Source: an uncultured Alteromonadaceae bacterium
GTDB taxonomy: Bacteria; Pseudomonadota; Gammaproteobacteria; Enterobacterales; Alteromonadaceae
DNA: 64,000 nucleotides
NCBI GenBank assembly: GCA_947494925.1
Contig: CANLWS010000004.1
Location: 372,001-436,000 of the forward strand
Direction of reading: 5' to 3'
In this document: one piece after another, positions 37,214 to 45,980 of the stretch
How the letters are laid out: each line of letters starts with the position of its first letter
Position numbering within the stretch: the stretch's first letter is position 1
Translations under genes and position numbers: made by a program
The notes under the pieces: model-generated
Seen by the model: only the letters and a program-made list of their open reading frames with translations
What the model was told of the DNA's origin: nothing
Databases searched by the model: none

Positions 37214-39076
37214 ATGAAACCAATTAGTAAGCTGCTGTCGGGTAGCTTAATCCTGAGCGTCTGCTCATCTGGCGCATTTGCCCAATCTGATATAGAAACC
37301 ATTGTTGTTAGCGGTTCACGAATTCCTATTTCCAAACAGCTTTTATCTGGTTCTGTGGACATAATTGACATCGAACAAATAGAAACGTCCCGCGCACTGA
37401 ATTTAGCTGATTTGCTGCGCGGAAGTGCCGGCATCACGTTGAGTCAATCCGGTGGCCCCGGTGCACTCACCGAAATTCGCATGCGAGGCACTGAATCCAA
37501 CCATGTGCTTGTGCTGCTAGACGGCGTCGAAGTTAACGATGCGGGTCAAGGAGGGCTAGCTAATCTAGCACATATCAGCCTGGACAATGTGGAAAGGATT
37601 GAAATCCTGAAAGGTGCACAAAGTGCCCTTTGGGGCAGTGGTGCTGTAGGTGGCGTCATCAATATTATCAGTAAGAAAGGTAGTGCCGTCTCGGCCACAA
37701 GTCTGAACCTGGAAGCGGGTAATGACCAAAGTTACAAGTTAGGATTATCCACAAGCGGAAAACAAGGCAGCCTGGGCTATTCAGCTTCACTAAGCCATTC
37801 GGATACGGATGGACAAAACATATCCAGGACAGGAGATGAAAAGGACGGCTACAAAGCAACTCAATTGAATTCTAACCTTCAATGGGACATTGCCAGTCAA
37901 TCCGAAATTAGGTTCTCATTGAGATATCTCGATGCCCGCAACGAATTTGATGACTTTGTTCCTTCAGATTCCGATCAGCATACCGAGCTGGAACAGATTC
38001 AATCTCAACTTGTGTGGCGATATGGCCAGGCCAATGATTTCTGGAATCAGGACCTCGGAGTGCAATATACCAGCCATCAAAGCGAAAACTTTAATGCTGG
38101 CCAGTTTGACAGCCTGACTGACAGCAATAAATTGAGAGTGTTCTGGCAGAACACCTTTAACTACCATGCTGATGGTTCATTGTCGATTTCGGCAGAACAC
38201 AGCAACGAAGAATATGAACAAAAATCCCCGTTCAGCAATCAGCAGCAAGATATCGATATCAATTCGATTGTTTTTGATTTGCTCCACGAAATCACGCCTC
38301 ATTTTAATGTGACTGCCAGCCTGCGATATGACGACAATAGCGAATTTGACAGCGCGGACAGTTATCGAGTCGGCGTTAATTATCGCCCGTCAGAAAAAAT
38401 CAAATTGTTTGCCAGCTATGGTAAGGCGGTTAAGAACCCTACCTTCACGGAAATATTTGGTTTTATTCCAGCGTCATTCACAGGTAACCCTGATTTAGAT
38501 CCTGAGCAATCCAGTACATTCGAAGTTGGTGCCCAGTTTGAGATTGGCAAGGTGTGGGATCTGGAGCTAGCGTTTTATGATGCAAAGCTCAAGGATGAAA
38601 TTACCACAATATTCTTCCCGGACTTTACCAGCACAGTAGACAATGCTGTGGGTGAAAGTGAGCGTCAGGGAGTTGAAATCAGCGCTCAAGGATTTATCGG
38701 CCCGGTAAAACTGAACATCAGCTATGGATACAATGACTCAACACAGCCTGATTTTTCTGGTGTGCTGGTCAGGGAGGCTAGACGAGCCAGGAATACCGCC
38801 AGTCTTGCTCTGCTTTATCCCTTTAATAATGATAAATCGGACATTTATGTCAGTGTTAATTATCAGGGCAACCAGCAGGATACTGACTTTTCTACTTTTA
38901 GCCAGGTAACCTTGGGTGGTTACACTATTGTCGACCTTACATATAATCATGAAATAAATTCAAACTGGCAACTGTTTGCCCGGGCGAATAATTTGTTTGA
39001 TAAAAAGTATGAAGATATTTTTGGTTTTAGTGGGCAAGAACAACGCATTTCTGCCGGTGTGGAATACCGATTCTAA
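37214..39076 (+). CDS. btuB: TonB-dependent vitamin B12 receptor BtuB
   Basis: This ~620-residue outer-membrane receptor has a signal peptide (SKLLSGSLILSVCSSGAFA), a TonB box (ETIVVSG), a plug domain (LADLLRGSAGITLSQSGG; MRGTESNHVLVLLDGVEVND) and a 22-strand barrel ending in a C-terminal phenylalanine (SAGVEYRF). ATG 37214 is the likely start; the frame opens nine codons earlier without a better signal. It lies directly behind the cobalamin riboswitch, which strongly supports B12 uptake. No other B12 transport genes are adjacent. Confidence 0.95.
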   Translation: MKPISKLLSGSLILSVCSSGAFAQSDIETIVVSGSRIPISKQLLSGSVDIIDIEQIETSRALNLADLLRGSAGITLSQSGGPGALTEIRMRGTESNHVLVLLDGVEVNDAGQGGLANLAHISLDNVERIEILKGAQSALWGSGAVGGVINIISKKGSAVSATSLNLEAGNDQSYKLGLSTSGKQGSLGYSASLSHSDTDGQNISRTGDEKDGYKATQLNSNLQWDIASQSEIRFSLRYLDARNEFDDFVPSDSDQHTELEQIQSQLVWRYGQANDFWNQDLGVQYTSHQSENFNAGQFDSLTDSNKLRVFWQNTFNYHADGSLSISAEHSNEEYEQKSPFSNQQQDIDINSIVFDLLHEITPHFNVTASLRYDDNSEFDSADSYRVGVNYRPSEKIKLFASYGKAVKNPTFTEIFGFIPASFTGNPDLDPEQSSTFEVGAQFEIGKVWDLELAFYDAKLKDEITTIFFPDFTSTVDNAVGESERQGVEISAQGFIGPVKLNISYGYNDSTQPDFSGVLVREARRARNTASLALLYPFNNDKSDIYVSVNYQGNQQDTDFSTFSQVTLGGYTIVDLTYNHEINSNWQLFARANNLFDKKYEDIFGFSGQEQRISAGVEYRF

Positions 39077-39083
39077 ACAATAA

Positions 39084-39116
39084 TGGGCCGGATTCTCTCC
39101 ATCTGGCCCAGCTTTT
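39084..39116 (+). terminator. btuB terminator
   Basis: TGGGCCGGAT (39084-39093) pairs with ATCTGGCCCA (39101-39110), with one G-T pair, followed by GCTTTTC. Confidence 0.75.
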
Positions 39117-39301
39117 CTGGTCAGTCAATTCTATTCATTTTCCCAGGGTCTAATAACCCCCCCACAAATTTAGTCTTCTAAATCAGCCAATTACTTTGTT
39201 TTATTGTGTATTTATTTTCACACAAAAGTAGATCATTGTGAAAATCACTACTACTTTTAGGGTGAACACACAAAATGCAATTTCGTCCAGGGAGTTCACA
39301 C

Positions 39302-39718
39302 ATGCTCGCTAAACACTTTGTTCTATCTTTGGCTCTAACGTTTTTTTCTGTCTCAAGTTTTGCCGATGTTGTTGTTATTGTTCACCCCAGTAATTCGGCA
39401 ACCCTCTCGGCCAAGAACGTACAACGGATATTTCTTGGCAAAGAAAAGAAGTTTCCGGATGGCAAGGAAACAATTCCCGTCAATCAAATCAGTGACGCAG
39501 CACCTAGAGGAACGTTTGACAGCAATGTTTTAGGCCGCAGCACCACCCAGGTATCAGCATATTGGTCGAAACTGGTATTCACTGGCAAAGGTATCCCCCC
39601 AAAAGAAGTTGATAATGATTCGGCCATGATTGAGATAGTCGCTAATAACCCCAACGCGATAGGCTATATCGACTCTAGTGCAGTAAATTCGTCGGTAAAA
39701 GTCATACCGGTGAACTAG
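39302..39718 (+). CDS. Small PstS-like (phosphate-binding-type) periplasmic protein, copy 1
   Basis: This ~138-residue protein has a signal peptide (AKHFVLSLALTFFSVSSFA) and a single PstS-like domain: VVVIVHPSNSATLSAKNVQRIFLGKEKKFPDG then GRSTTQVSAYWSKLVFTGKGIPPKE and a final AIGYIDSS. Such short proteins are about half of a classical binding protein and are often called phosphate ABC transporter substrate-binding proteins; no ABC transporter is adjacent, so ligand and role are unknown. ATG 39302 is preferred over 39275 because AGGGAG precedes it. It is followed by a porin; the pair is duplicated downstream. Confidence 0.85.
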   Translation: MLAKHFVLSLALTFFSVSSFADVVVIVHPSNSATLSAKNVQRIFLGKEKKFPDGKETIPVNQISDAAPRGTFDSNVLGRSTTQVSAYWSKLVFTGKGIPPKEVDNDSAMIEIVANNPNAIGYIDSSAVNSSVKVIPVN

Positions 39719-39774
39719 CTTCTTCTGAATAAAAATCATTGCAATATTTTAAAAATTACAACAGGGGACACATT

Positions 39775-40899
39775 GTGAAAAAAGCACTTACCCTAACGGC
39801 GACCATGATAGCAACAACTTTCACTGCAACAGCGGAAGTGCGTATTAATGGTTTTGCGAACCTGGTTGCTGGTATGACAAGCAGCGACGATACTGTATAC
39901 GGTTATGACGACAAAATTTCATTTAGTGAAGAAAGTTTATTTGCTATCCAGATTAGTGGCGATATTAATGACAAGATGACTGCAACGGGTCAAATAGTGG
40001 CGCGTGGTGAAGATGATTACGACCCGGACTTTGACTGGGCTTATATCACCTATGCGGTATCAGATAATTTAAGTTTTAGTGCGGGAAGGTTGCGCTTACC
40101 TTTGTTCAGGTACTCATCATCCCTCGACATTGGGTATTCTTATCACTGGGTCGCGCCGCCCCAAGCCGTCTACGACGTTGCTTTTAACAATTACAACGGC
40201 GTTAGGTTCGATTACAGCAACTACGCTGGTGATTGGGAATACAATATTCAGGTAGCAGCCGGTGAATATTCCAACACTTTGGGTAGTGGCGAGCTCGAAG
40301 GCAAAAATATGTATTTGGTATCCGGCGAGGCGACCTATGAGTGGTTGAAGGTTCGTGCTGTATATGGAGCCAACAAGATCGATTTTTCCAGCCCAGATTT
40401 TGATCCTACGATCAATGGATTGCGCGATGCGGGAGCAGTCGATTTAGCTAATTCACTGGCTATCGACAACGACACTGGAACTTTCGTGGGTTTTGGGCTC
40501 GAACTGGATAACTTCAATTACTTTTTGAGTGCTGAAATTACGCAGACGGAAAATGAACAGACGTTTTCTTCGAAAATTGATGCTTATTACGTGACCGCCG
40601 GTGTGCGCATCGACAAATTTACGCCTTCAATTACTTATGAGGTGATTGATAGTGTGCAACCGATCAAATTCCTGGACCAGGTCGCAGCCCTGCCCGCGGA
40701 GTTGCAGCCATTTGCAGGTGCAGTGAATGCGGGATTGCAACAATCGACGTTTGATGATGCAACAACCTTAACGTTAGGTATTCGATATGACTTCGATACA
40801 AATGTTGCTCTTAAAACAGATATCAGCCGGTTTTCAGATGATCTGAATGAAGGGAACGACGGTTCTCTGATGAGAGTCGCTGTCAATTACGTATTCTAG
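39775..40899 (+). CDS. Outer-membrane porin, copy 1
   Basis: This ~374-residue barrel has a signal peptide (KKALTLTATMIATTFTATA) and begins the mature part EVRINGFANLVAGMTSS; it ends in VNYVF, a C-terminal aromatic typical of outer-membrane barrels. The start is GTG at 39775, behind AGGGG; an earlier in-frame ATG (39739) gives no signal peptide. It is 56 nt after the PstS-like gene, so they are probably co-transcribed. It is highly similar to the second porin downstream over its N-terminal half and more divergent in the central loops. Confidence 0.85.
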   Translation: MKKALTLTATMIATTFTATAEVRINGFANLVAGMTSSDDTVYGYDDKISFSEESLFAIQISGDINDKMTATGQIVARGEDDYDPDFDWAYITYAVSDNLSFSAGRLRLPLFRYSSSLDIGYSYHWVAPPQAVYDVAFNNYNGVRFDYSNYAGDWEYNIQVAAGEYSNTLGSGELEGKNMYLVSGEATYEWLKVRAVYGANKIDFSSPDFDPTINGLRDAGAVDLANSLAIDNDTGTFVGFGLELDNFNYFLSAEITQTENEQTFSSKIDAYYVTAGVRIDKFTPSITYEVIDSVQPIKFLDQVAALPAELQPFAGAVNAGLQQSTFDDATTLTLGIRYDFDTNVALKTDISRFSDDLNEGNDGSLMRVAVNYVF

Positions 40900-41018
40900 A
40901 AAAAATAAAGCGGTTAACTGGGTAACACTGACCAGTTGCAATTCGTAAATGTTAAGCGTTTCAAAGCCCTGACAGGGGCTAAATAAATGTTTATTAGTTA
41001 TTGAGGGATATACTTAAA

Positions 41019-41056
41019 GGTATAAATAATAATACGGTATCACGTTTATTTATACC
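41019..41056. repeat. 11-bp perfect inverted repeat upstream of the second module
   Basis: GGTATAAATAA (41019-41029) and TTATTTATACC (41046-41056) with a 16-nt spacer lie about 95 nt before the second PstS-like gene. It may be an operator for a dimeric regulator or part of the first porin's transcript end. No equivalent repeat of the same sequence precedes the first module. Confidence 0.6.
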
Positions 41057-41149
41057 CCATTAAAATAGTATTTATCTCTATTAATCTGTAACTTACGCGC
41101 CGCTTGACAACAGGTCACACAAATTTTAGTCAGTTACTGAGAGTAAATT

Positions 41150-41572
41150 ATGGTACAGGGTTTTATACGCAAACTAATTATTTCTGCCAGCATGTTGATG
41201 CTTTCCGCATCGGCATTTGCTGAACTGGTCGTTATTGTTCATCCAAGCAATGACAGCGCACTTGATGCCAAGAAGGTGCAACGTATTTTTCTTGGTAAAG
41301 AGAAAAAGTTCTCCAATGGAACAGCTGTTGTTCCGTTAAATCAGGTTACCAATGATTTAAGAAATCAATTTGACAGTAATGTTCTAGGTAGAAGTTCAAC
41401 TCAAGTATCTGCTTACTGGTCTAAATTAGTCTTCACAGGTAAGGGAATTCCACCAAAAGAATTAGCCGGTGATGCCGCCGTAGTCGCTGCCGTAGCCGCT
41501 GATGCCGGTGCAATTGGTTATGTAGATAGTGCGTCCGTTACGGGCGATGTTAAAACGATTTCAGTTAATTAG
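41150..41572 (+). CDS. Small PstS-like periplasmic protein, copy 2
   Basis: This 140-residue paralog of the protein at 39302 has a signal peptide (IRKLIISASMLMLSASAFA) and the same core: VVIVHPSNDSALDAKKVQRIFLGKEKKF, then VLGRSSTQVSAYWSKLVFTGKGIPPKE and AIGYVDSA. The N- and C-terminal segments differ, so the duplication is not very recent. It is 16 nt upstream of the second porin, and the pair forms a repeated module. Function is inferred from the fold only. Confidence 0.85.
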   Translation: MVQGFIRKLIISASMLMLSASAFAELVVIVHPSNDSALDAKKVQRIFLGKEKKFSNGTAVVPLNQVTNDLRNQFDSNVLGRSSTQVSAYWSKLVFTGKGIPPKELAGDAAVVAAVAADAGAIGYVDSASVTGDVKTISVN

Positions 41573-41588
41573 GTTCAGGGGAACGCAT

Positions 41589-42701
41589 ATGAAAACTATT
41601 AAAACGCTTATCGCGCTTGCCTGCGCTGCATCATTTACTGCAAATGCGGAAGTACGAATAAACGGATTCGCCAATCTGGTCGCCGGTATGACCAGCAGTG
41701 ACGATTCATTGTATGGCTACGATGACAAAATTTCATTCAGCGAAGAAAGCTTGTTTGCCATCCAAATAAGTGGTGATGTTAATGACAAAGTGACGGCAAC
41801 AGGCCAGCTGGTGGCGCGAGGTTCAGATGATTATGACCCCGACTTTGAATGGGCATATCTGACTTATCAAGCGACTGATAACCTGTCAATCTCTGCAGGC
41901 CGATTGAGACTTCCTTTGTTTCGCTATTCGTCTTCATTGGATGTTGGATACTCATATCATTGGGTAGCACCACCTGAGTCTGTCTATGATGTAGCCTTTA
42001 ATAATCTAGATGGAATAAGACTGGACTACAGCAATTATGCGGGTGATTGGGAATATAACATCCAACTTGCTGCCGGAACCTACGAGAATGAAAACGACGT
42101 TTTTGTCATCGAAGGAAAAGATGTTTTAGCCGCTACAGTAGAAGCGACTTATGAATACTTCAAGGTGCGTGCAGTTATTGGTCGTTCTAAATCGACCTTT
42201 AGCGTTTTCCAACTTGAACCTGTTTTTGCTCAACTGGAACAAGTTTTACCACCAGGCTTGTTTGGAAACCTTCAATCTGACAATGATACAGGCCAATTCA
42301 TTGGATTAGGGTTGGAAGTTGATAAATTCGACTGGTTTATCAGTGGTGAAATAACCAGCGTTGACACACCTGATACATATATAAAAGAAGACATTGCCTA
42401 CTACGTTACTGCGGGTATGCGGGTGGGGAAATTTACGCCTTCAATAACATACCAAGTTAAAGAAAGTGATGATGATCCGAAGTTTGTTGATCAGATCAGT
42501 CAATTGCCTGTGGCATTGCAAGCACAGTTGTACGGTGTTCAAAGTTTGTTTGATGACGATGAGACAACCATAACTTTGGGACTGCGCTATGATTACGACA
42601 CAAACATTGCACTTAAGGCTGATGTAACAAAACTTGAGGATGATCTCAACGAAGCCAATGATGCGACTTTAGTTCGTTTCGCTGTCAATTACGTTTTCTA
42701 A
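41589..42701 (+). CDS. Outer-membrane porin, copy 2
   Basis: This ~370-residue barrel starts at ATG 41589 behind AGGGG, with a signal peptide (KTIKTLIALACAASFTANA); the longer frame from 41529 overlaps the upstream gene. The mature N-terminus repeats that of copy 1 (EVRINGFANLVAGMTSS; YDDKISFSEESLFAIQISGD) and it ends VNYVF. The two porins share most barrel strands but differ in the central loop region (around residues 180-260), where substrate or ion selectivity would be set. A strong terminator follows. Confidence 0.86.
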   Translation: MKTIKTLIALACAASFTANAEVRINGFANLVAGMTSSDDSLYGYDDKISFSEESLFAIQISGDVNDKVTATGQLVARGSDDYDPDFEWAYLTYQATDNLSISAGRLRLPLFRYSSSLDVGYSYHWVAPPESVYDVAFNNLDGIRLDYSNYAGDWEYNIQLAAGTYENENDVFVIEGKDVLAATVEATYEYFKVRAVIGRSKSTFSVFQLEPVFAQLEQVLPPGLFGNLQSDNDTGQFIGLGLEVDKFDWFISGEITSVDTPDTYIKEDIAYYVTAGMRVGKFTPSITYQVKESDDDPKFVDQISQLPVALQAQLYGVQSLFDDDETTITLGLRYDYDTNIALKADVTKLEDDLNEANDATLVRFAVNYVF

Positions 42702-42722
42702 GCCTATGGCCTGGAACCAAAG

Positions 42723-42746
42723 AAAGCCCCTTAAAGGGGCTTTTTT
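42723..42746 (+). terminator. Terminator after the second porin
   Basis: AAAGCCCC...GGGGCTTT stem (42723-42730 with 42736-42743) is followed by six T residues counting from 42741. It lies inside the long open frame upstream of dsbA copy 1, which shows that frame's early ATG is not the real start. Confidence 0.85.
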
Positions 42747-42849
42747 GGTTTTCATGGCTAATTCTCTATTACTCATCGTTAGCTATACCATTATACCAAT
42801 CCGCTATGTTAATCTTTGCTCAATTTTGTACGTAGGAAAAAAACGCTAT

Positions 42850-43473
42850 ATGAAAAAACTACTTGTTGCTCTCTCTTTATGTTTATTTATGCCTCTTCAG
42901 GCATGTGCACAGGAACTATGGAAAGAAGGTGAACACTATGCTGTGATTAACGACACAGCAACTGCTGAGCCTGAAGTCATTGAATTTTTCTCATTCTGGT
43001 GCGGCCATTGCTATAACTTCGAACCTTTAGTCAAACAAATGAAAAGTAAATTTGACCCCAATGTGGATTTCCAGAAAGTCCATGTCAACTTTATGGGGTT
43101 TACCGGGCCTGATACTCAAAATGCGGCGACGAGAGCCATGATGATTGCCCGTGCAATGAAGCAAGATGAGAAAATGGTTGCGGCTATTTTTAACTACATT
43201 CATGTTCAACGTTCTGCTATTACAAACCTGAATGACCTGCGAAACATCTTCATTGTAAATGGTGCTGATGAGAAAGAATTCGACAAATTGGCGAAGAGCT
43301 TTGCAGTTAACAGCATGTTCCAGAAAAACAACAAAACCATCGAACAATATCGCCGTTTTATCAAGGGAGTGCCTGCCTTCATAGTAAACGGCAAATATCA
43401 GGCAAACTTCACACGTGATATGGGACCTGACGATATGGTTGATCTAGTCGTCTGGCTTTCCAAACAATCATAA
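42850..43473 (+). CDS. DsbA-family thiol:disulfide oxidoreductase, copy 1
   Basis: This 207-residue periplasmic protein has a signal peptide (KKLLVALSLCLFMPLQACA) and a thioredoxin-fold domain with active site CGHC (in FFSFWCGHCYNFEPL) and a cis-proline region VPAFIVNGKY. It should introduce disulfide bonds into exported proteins. CPHC is the classical DsbA active site, so the CGHC here (as in protein disulfide isomerases) may shift the redox potential. ATG 42850 is the likely start. It lies 20 nt upstream of the second DsbA gene. Confidence 0.92.
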   Translation: MKKLLVALSLCLFMPLQACAQELWKEGEHYAVINDTATAEPEVIEFFSFWCGHCYNFEPLVKQMKSKFDPNVDFQKVHVNFMGFTGPDTQNAATRAMMIARAMKQDEKMVAAIFNYIHVQRSAITNLNDLRNIFIVNGADEKEFDKLAKSFAVNSMFQKNNKTIEQYRRFIKGVPAFIVNGKYQANFTRDMGPDDMVDLVVWLSKQS

Positions 43474-43493
43474 ACAGTAAAGGAATTGTCGAT

Positions 43494-44108
43494 ATGTTTA
43501 AAAACGTTCTGATAGGCCTATTTGTAGCCACTTTTTTTAGTGCAAATGCTGCAGCGCAAAGCACCTGGCAGGAAGGCACCCATTATGAGGTGATCGCTGA
43601 AAAAGCCAGTGCCAAACCTCAGGTCCGGGAAGTATTTTCCTTTTGGTGTCCGCATTGTTTTACTTTTGAACCTGTGGTGGAACAAATAAAACAAAAATTA
43701 CCCAGCGGAATGACCTTCAGCAAAGCACATGTTAATTTCATGGGCGCTGCAAGCAGAGAAGCACAGGATGATGCCACTAAAGCTATGTTGGCTGCAAAAG
43801 CGATGAAAGCCGACAAAATCTTTAATGCAGCTTTGTTTAGTGCCATTCACCGTGAACGCAAAACAATTAGTGGTATGGCTGATATCAAGCAAATATTTGC
43901 TGCTGCTGGCGGTGATGCAGAAAAACTGGAAAAAATGACGAACAGCTTCGGCATTAAAGGACTGGTTTCCAAAAACAACAAATATACCCGTGGTATCCCT
44001 CGAGTGCCTGCTTTTATCGTCAACGACAAATATAAGGCAAACTTCACCAGAGATATGACTCCAGACGTATTTGTAGAGTTAATTTTATGGTTGGCCAAAC
44101 AACCATAA
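43494..44108 (+). CDS. DsbA-family thiol:disulfide oxidoreductase, copy 2
   Basis: This 204-residue paralog has a signal peptide (FKNVLIGLFVATFFSANAAA), the classical CPHC active site (in VFSFWCPHCFTFEP) and the cis-proline segment VPAFIVNDKY. It resembles the gene just upstream throughout (both have a HVNFMG segment and end with NFTRDM...WLAKQP or WLSKQS), so the two arose by tandem duplication. It has AAGGA upstream, and is followed by a strong bidirectional terminator. This copy is the better candidate for the main DsbA. Confidence 0.93.
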   Translation: MFKNVLIGLFVATFFSANAAAQSTWQEGTHYEVIAEKASAKPQVREVFSFWCPHCFTFEPVVEQIKQKLPSGMTFSKAHVNFMGAASREAQDDATKAMLAAKAMKADKIFNAALFSAIHRERKTISGMADIKQIFAAAGGDAEKLEKMTNSFGIKGLVSKNNKYTRGIPRVPAFIVNDKYKANFTRDMTPDVFVELILWLAKQP

Positions 44109-44122
44109 TCAATATTGTTATA

Positions 44123-44150
44123 AAAAAACCCGGCCTATGCCGGGTTTTTT
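44123..44150. terminator. Bidirectional terminator between dsbA copy 2 and sulP
   Basis: CCCGGC (44129-44134) pairs with GCCGGG (44139-44144), loop CTAT, flanked by A- and T-runs on the two sides. Confidence 0.92.
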
Positions 44151-44176
44151 ATTGATTTAATTCAGTACCTGGTGGT

Positions 44177-45742
44177 TTAACCAAGTTTGTCACTCGCAAC
44201 GTGGTAACGAGGATCTTCATTAAGATTCATTTCCACATATTCCTGTGCTTTGGTCATCAGTTCACGACACTCCGGGCTGATATGGCGTATATGCAGTTTT
44301 TTACCCTGCTCTTTGTATTTGTCAGCCAGACCATCGATGGCATCAATACCAGATGAGTCCCACACTCTTGATTCATTGAAATCGATGACCACATCTTGTG
44401 GGTCGTTTTGTGGATCGAATAACTGTCTGAAATGCAGTACTGAACCGAAAAACAATGGCCCCTCAAGCTCGTAGACTTTCCAGCCATCGTCGTCAGTGTG
44501 AGTGCGTGCATGGATATGGGTTGCGTGTTTCCAAGCAAACACCAATGCAGAAACGATAACACCCACCACAACCGCTATTGCCAGATCAGCAATGACAGTA
44601 ATAAAAGTCACCAAAAACAAAACAAATGCATCTTCTTTGTTAACACCGCGAATGATCCTGAAGCTGGCCCACTCAAAGGTGCCGATAACGACGATAAACA
44701 TAACGCCCACCAACGCCGCCAAAGGGATCATTTCAATCAACGGAGCTGCAAACAGAATGAAAGCTAATAATACAAGCGCAGCGGTTATACCCGATAATCT
44801 GCCCCGGCCACCTGAGTTGATGTTGATCATACTTTGACCAATCATTGCACAACCGCCCATTCCACCAAAGAAACCGTTGACTGTATTGGCTACACCTTGA
44901 CCTACACACTCTTTGTTTCCCCGTCCACGGGTATCGGTCATTTCATCTATCAAGGATAGGGTTAATAATGATTCTATCAAACCAACCAAAGACAAAATGA
45001 TTGCGGTAGGCAATATGATGTATAAGGTATCCAGATTAAATGGCACCATTGGAACAGCAAAGCTAGGTAGCTCGCCCGCCAGTGTCACAGTGTCTTTTTG
45101 TTCAGCAGGCACCATGTCACGAACAAAATCAATAACCGTACGGGCTTCCAAGTCTAAACCATGGACCAATAAAGTAACTGTGATAATCGCCACTAGTGAA
45201 GCAGGTACCGCTGTGGTTAATTTAGGCAGGAAGTAGATTATTCCCATTGTCAGGGCCGTCAATCCCAACATCAGATACATCATCTCACCTTGCATCCAAA
45301 CATGGTTGCCCATGCCATCCAGAATTTTGAATTGGCCGAGCTGGGCTAAGAAGATAACTATCGCCAGACCATTTACAAAACCCAACATTACGGGGTAAGG
45401 AACCAGACGGATAAACTTACCTAGCCGGAATACCCCGAACAAAATCTGCAAGACCCCTGCTAATATCACGGCTGCGAACAGGTATTGAACACCATGAGTG
45501 GCAACCAGCGCGACCATGACTACTGCCATTGCCCCGGTTGCACCAGAAATCATGCCCGGTCGGCCACCAATTGCCGATGTAATTAACCCCATCATAAAGG
45601 CTGCATACAAACCCACCATAGGTTCAACACCGGCAACAAAAGCGAATGCCACAGCTTCCGGGACAAGCGCCAGGGCTACAGTAATTCCCGACAACACATC
45701 ATTTTTGACGTTGCTGTCACGGTTGGTAATTATATCTATCAT
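44177..45742 (-). CDS. SulP-family anion permease with STAS domain
   Basis: This 521-residue inner-membrane transporter has about 12 to 14 hydrophobic segments (first: [28 protein letters not shown], a family signature), and a C-terminal cytoplasmic STAS domain (about residues 400-500) with the [15 protein letters not shown] segment. Family members move sulfate, bicarbonate, dicarboxylates or other anions, often with sodium; the substrate here is not determined. Start ATG 45742 follows GAGGAAA. Its leader carries two overlapping hairpins (45757-45816). Confidence 0.92.
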   Translation of the reverse strand: MIDIITNRDSNVKNDVLSGITVALALVPEAVAFAFVAGVEPMVGLYAAFMMGLITSAIGGRPGMISGATGAMAVVMVALVATHGVQYLFAAVILAGVLQILFGVFRLGKFIRLVPYPVMLGFVNGLAIVIFLAQLGQFKILDGMGNHVWMQGEMMYLMLGLTALTMGIIYFLPKLTTAVPASLVAIITVTLLVHGLDLEARTVIDFVRDMVPAEQKDTVTLAGELPSFAVPMVPFNLDTLYIILPTAIILSLVGLIESLLTLSLIDEMTDTRGRGNKECVGQGVANTVNGFFGGMGGCAMIGQSMININSGGRGRLSGITAALVLLAFILFAAPLIEMIPLAALVGVMFIVVIGTFEWASFRIIRGVNKEDAFVLFLVTFITVIADLAIAVVVGVIVSALVFAWKHATHIHARTHTDDDGWKVYELEGPLFFGSVLHFRQLFDPQNDPQDVVIDFNESRVWDSSGIDAIDGLADKYKEQGKKLHIRHISPECRELMTKAQEYVEMNLNEDPRYHVASDKLG

Positions 45743-45756
45743 CTATTTTCCTCTAC

Positions 45757-45816
45757 CTATGCCAATCGGCATAGATAGTTGTCCTGTGGATAAATACCCT
45801 GGACAACTATCTATGC
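45757..45816 (-). promoter_or_regulatory. sulP leader with two overlapping inverted repeats
   Basis: A perfect 16-bp inverted repeat, GCATAGATAGTTGTCC (45769-45784) and GGACAACTATCTATGC (45801-45816), with a 16-nt spacer lies just upstream of sulP. A second, 7-bp hairpin CTATGCC/GGCATAG (45757-45774, loop AATC on plus) shares its 45769-45774 arm with the first repeat, so the two structures exclude each other. The short hairpin lies just before the sulP ribosome binding site. This could be an RNA switch or attenuator, or a DNA operator. Confidence 0.7.
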
Positions 45817-45934
45817 AAACTGACATTGTGCGAACCGATTGCACAAAATTGCGGCGCAGTGTACCAAACTTCACAGTCCTAATCTTTTAACAGATTGTTA
45901 AATAACGCAAATTGACGTTATTCCTTGCAACAAA

Positions 45935-45962
45935 CAAAAAAGGCCGGATAAATCCGACCTTT
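45935..45962 (-). terminator. FKBP gene terminator
   Basis: A stem of about 11 bp with one G-U pair on the minus-strand transcript (45939-45949 with 45952-45962), followed on that strand by a T-run, ends the FKBP isomerase transcript upstream of the sulP leader. Confidence 0.85.
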
Positions 45963-45980
45963 ACCAATTACTAATATCCG

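Noticed and set aside
39204-39225. TTGTGT/ACACAA inverted repeat upstream of the first PstS-like gene as a CRP site
   Set aside because: Spacing does not match the TGTGA-N6-TCACA pattern and the arms are only 6 bp.
42706-42849. N-terminal extension of the first DsbA gene
   Set aside because: It contains the terminator of the preceding porin gene, and a normal signal peptide starts at 42850.
45498-45890. 130-codon plus-strand open frame antisense to sulP
   Set aside because: It is a shadow of the SulP N-terminal membrane region, with alanine/threonine-rich composition typical of such shadows.
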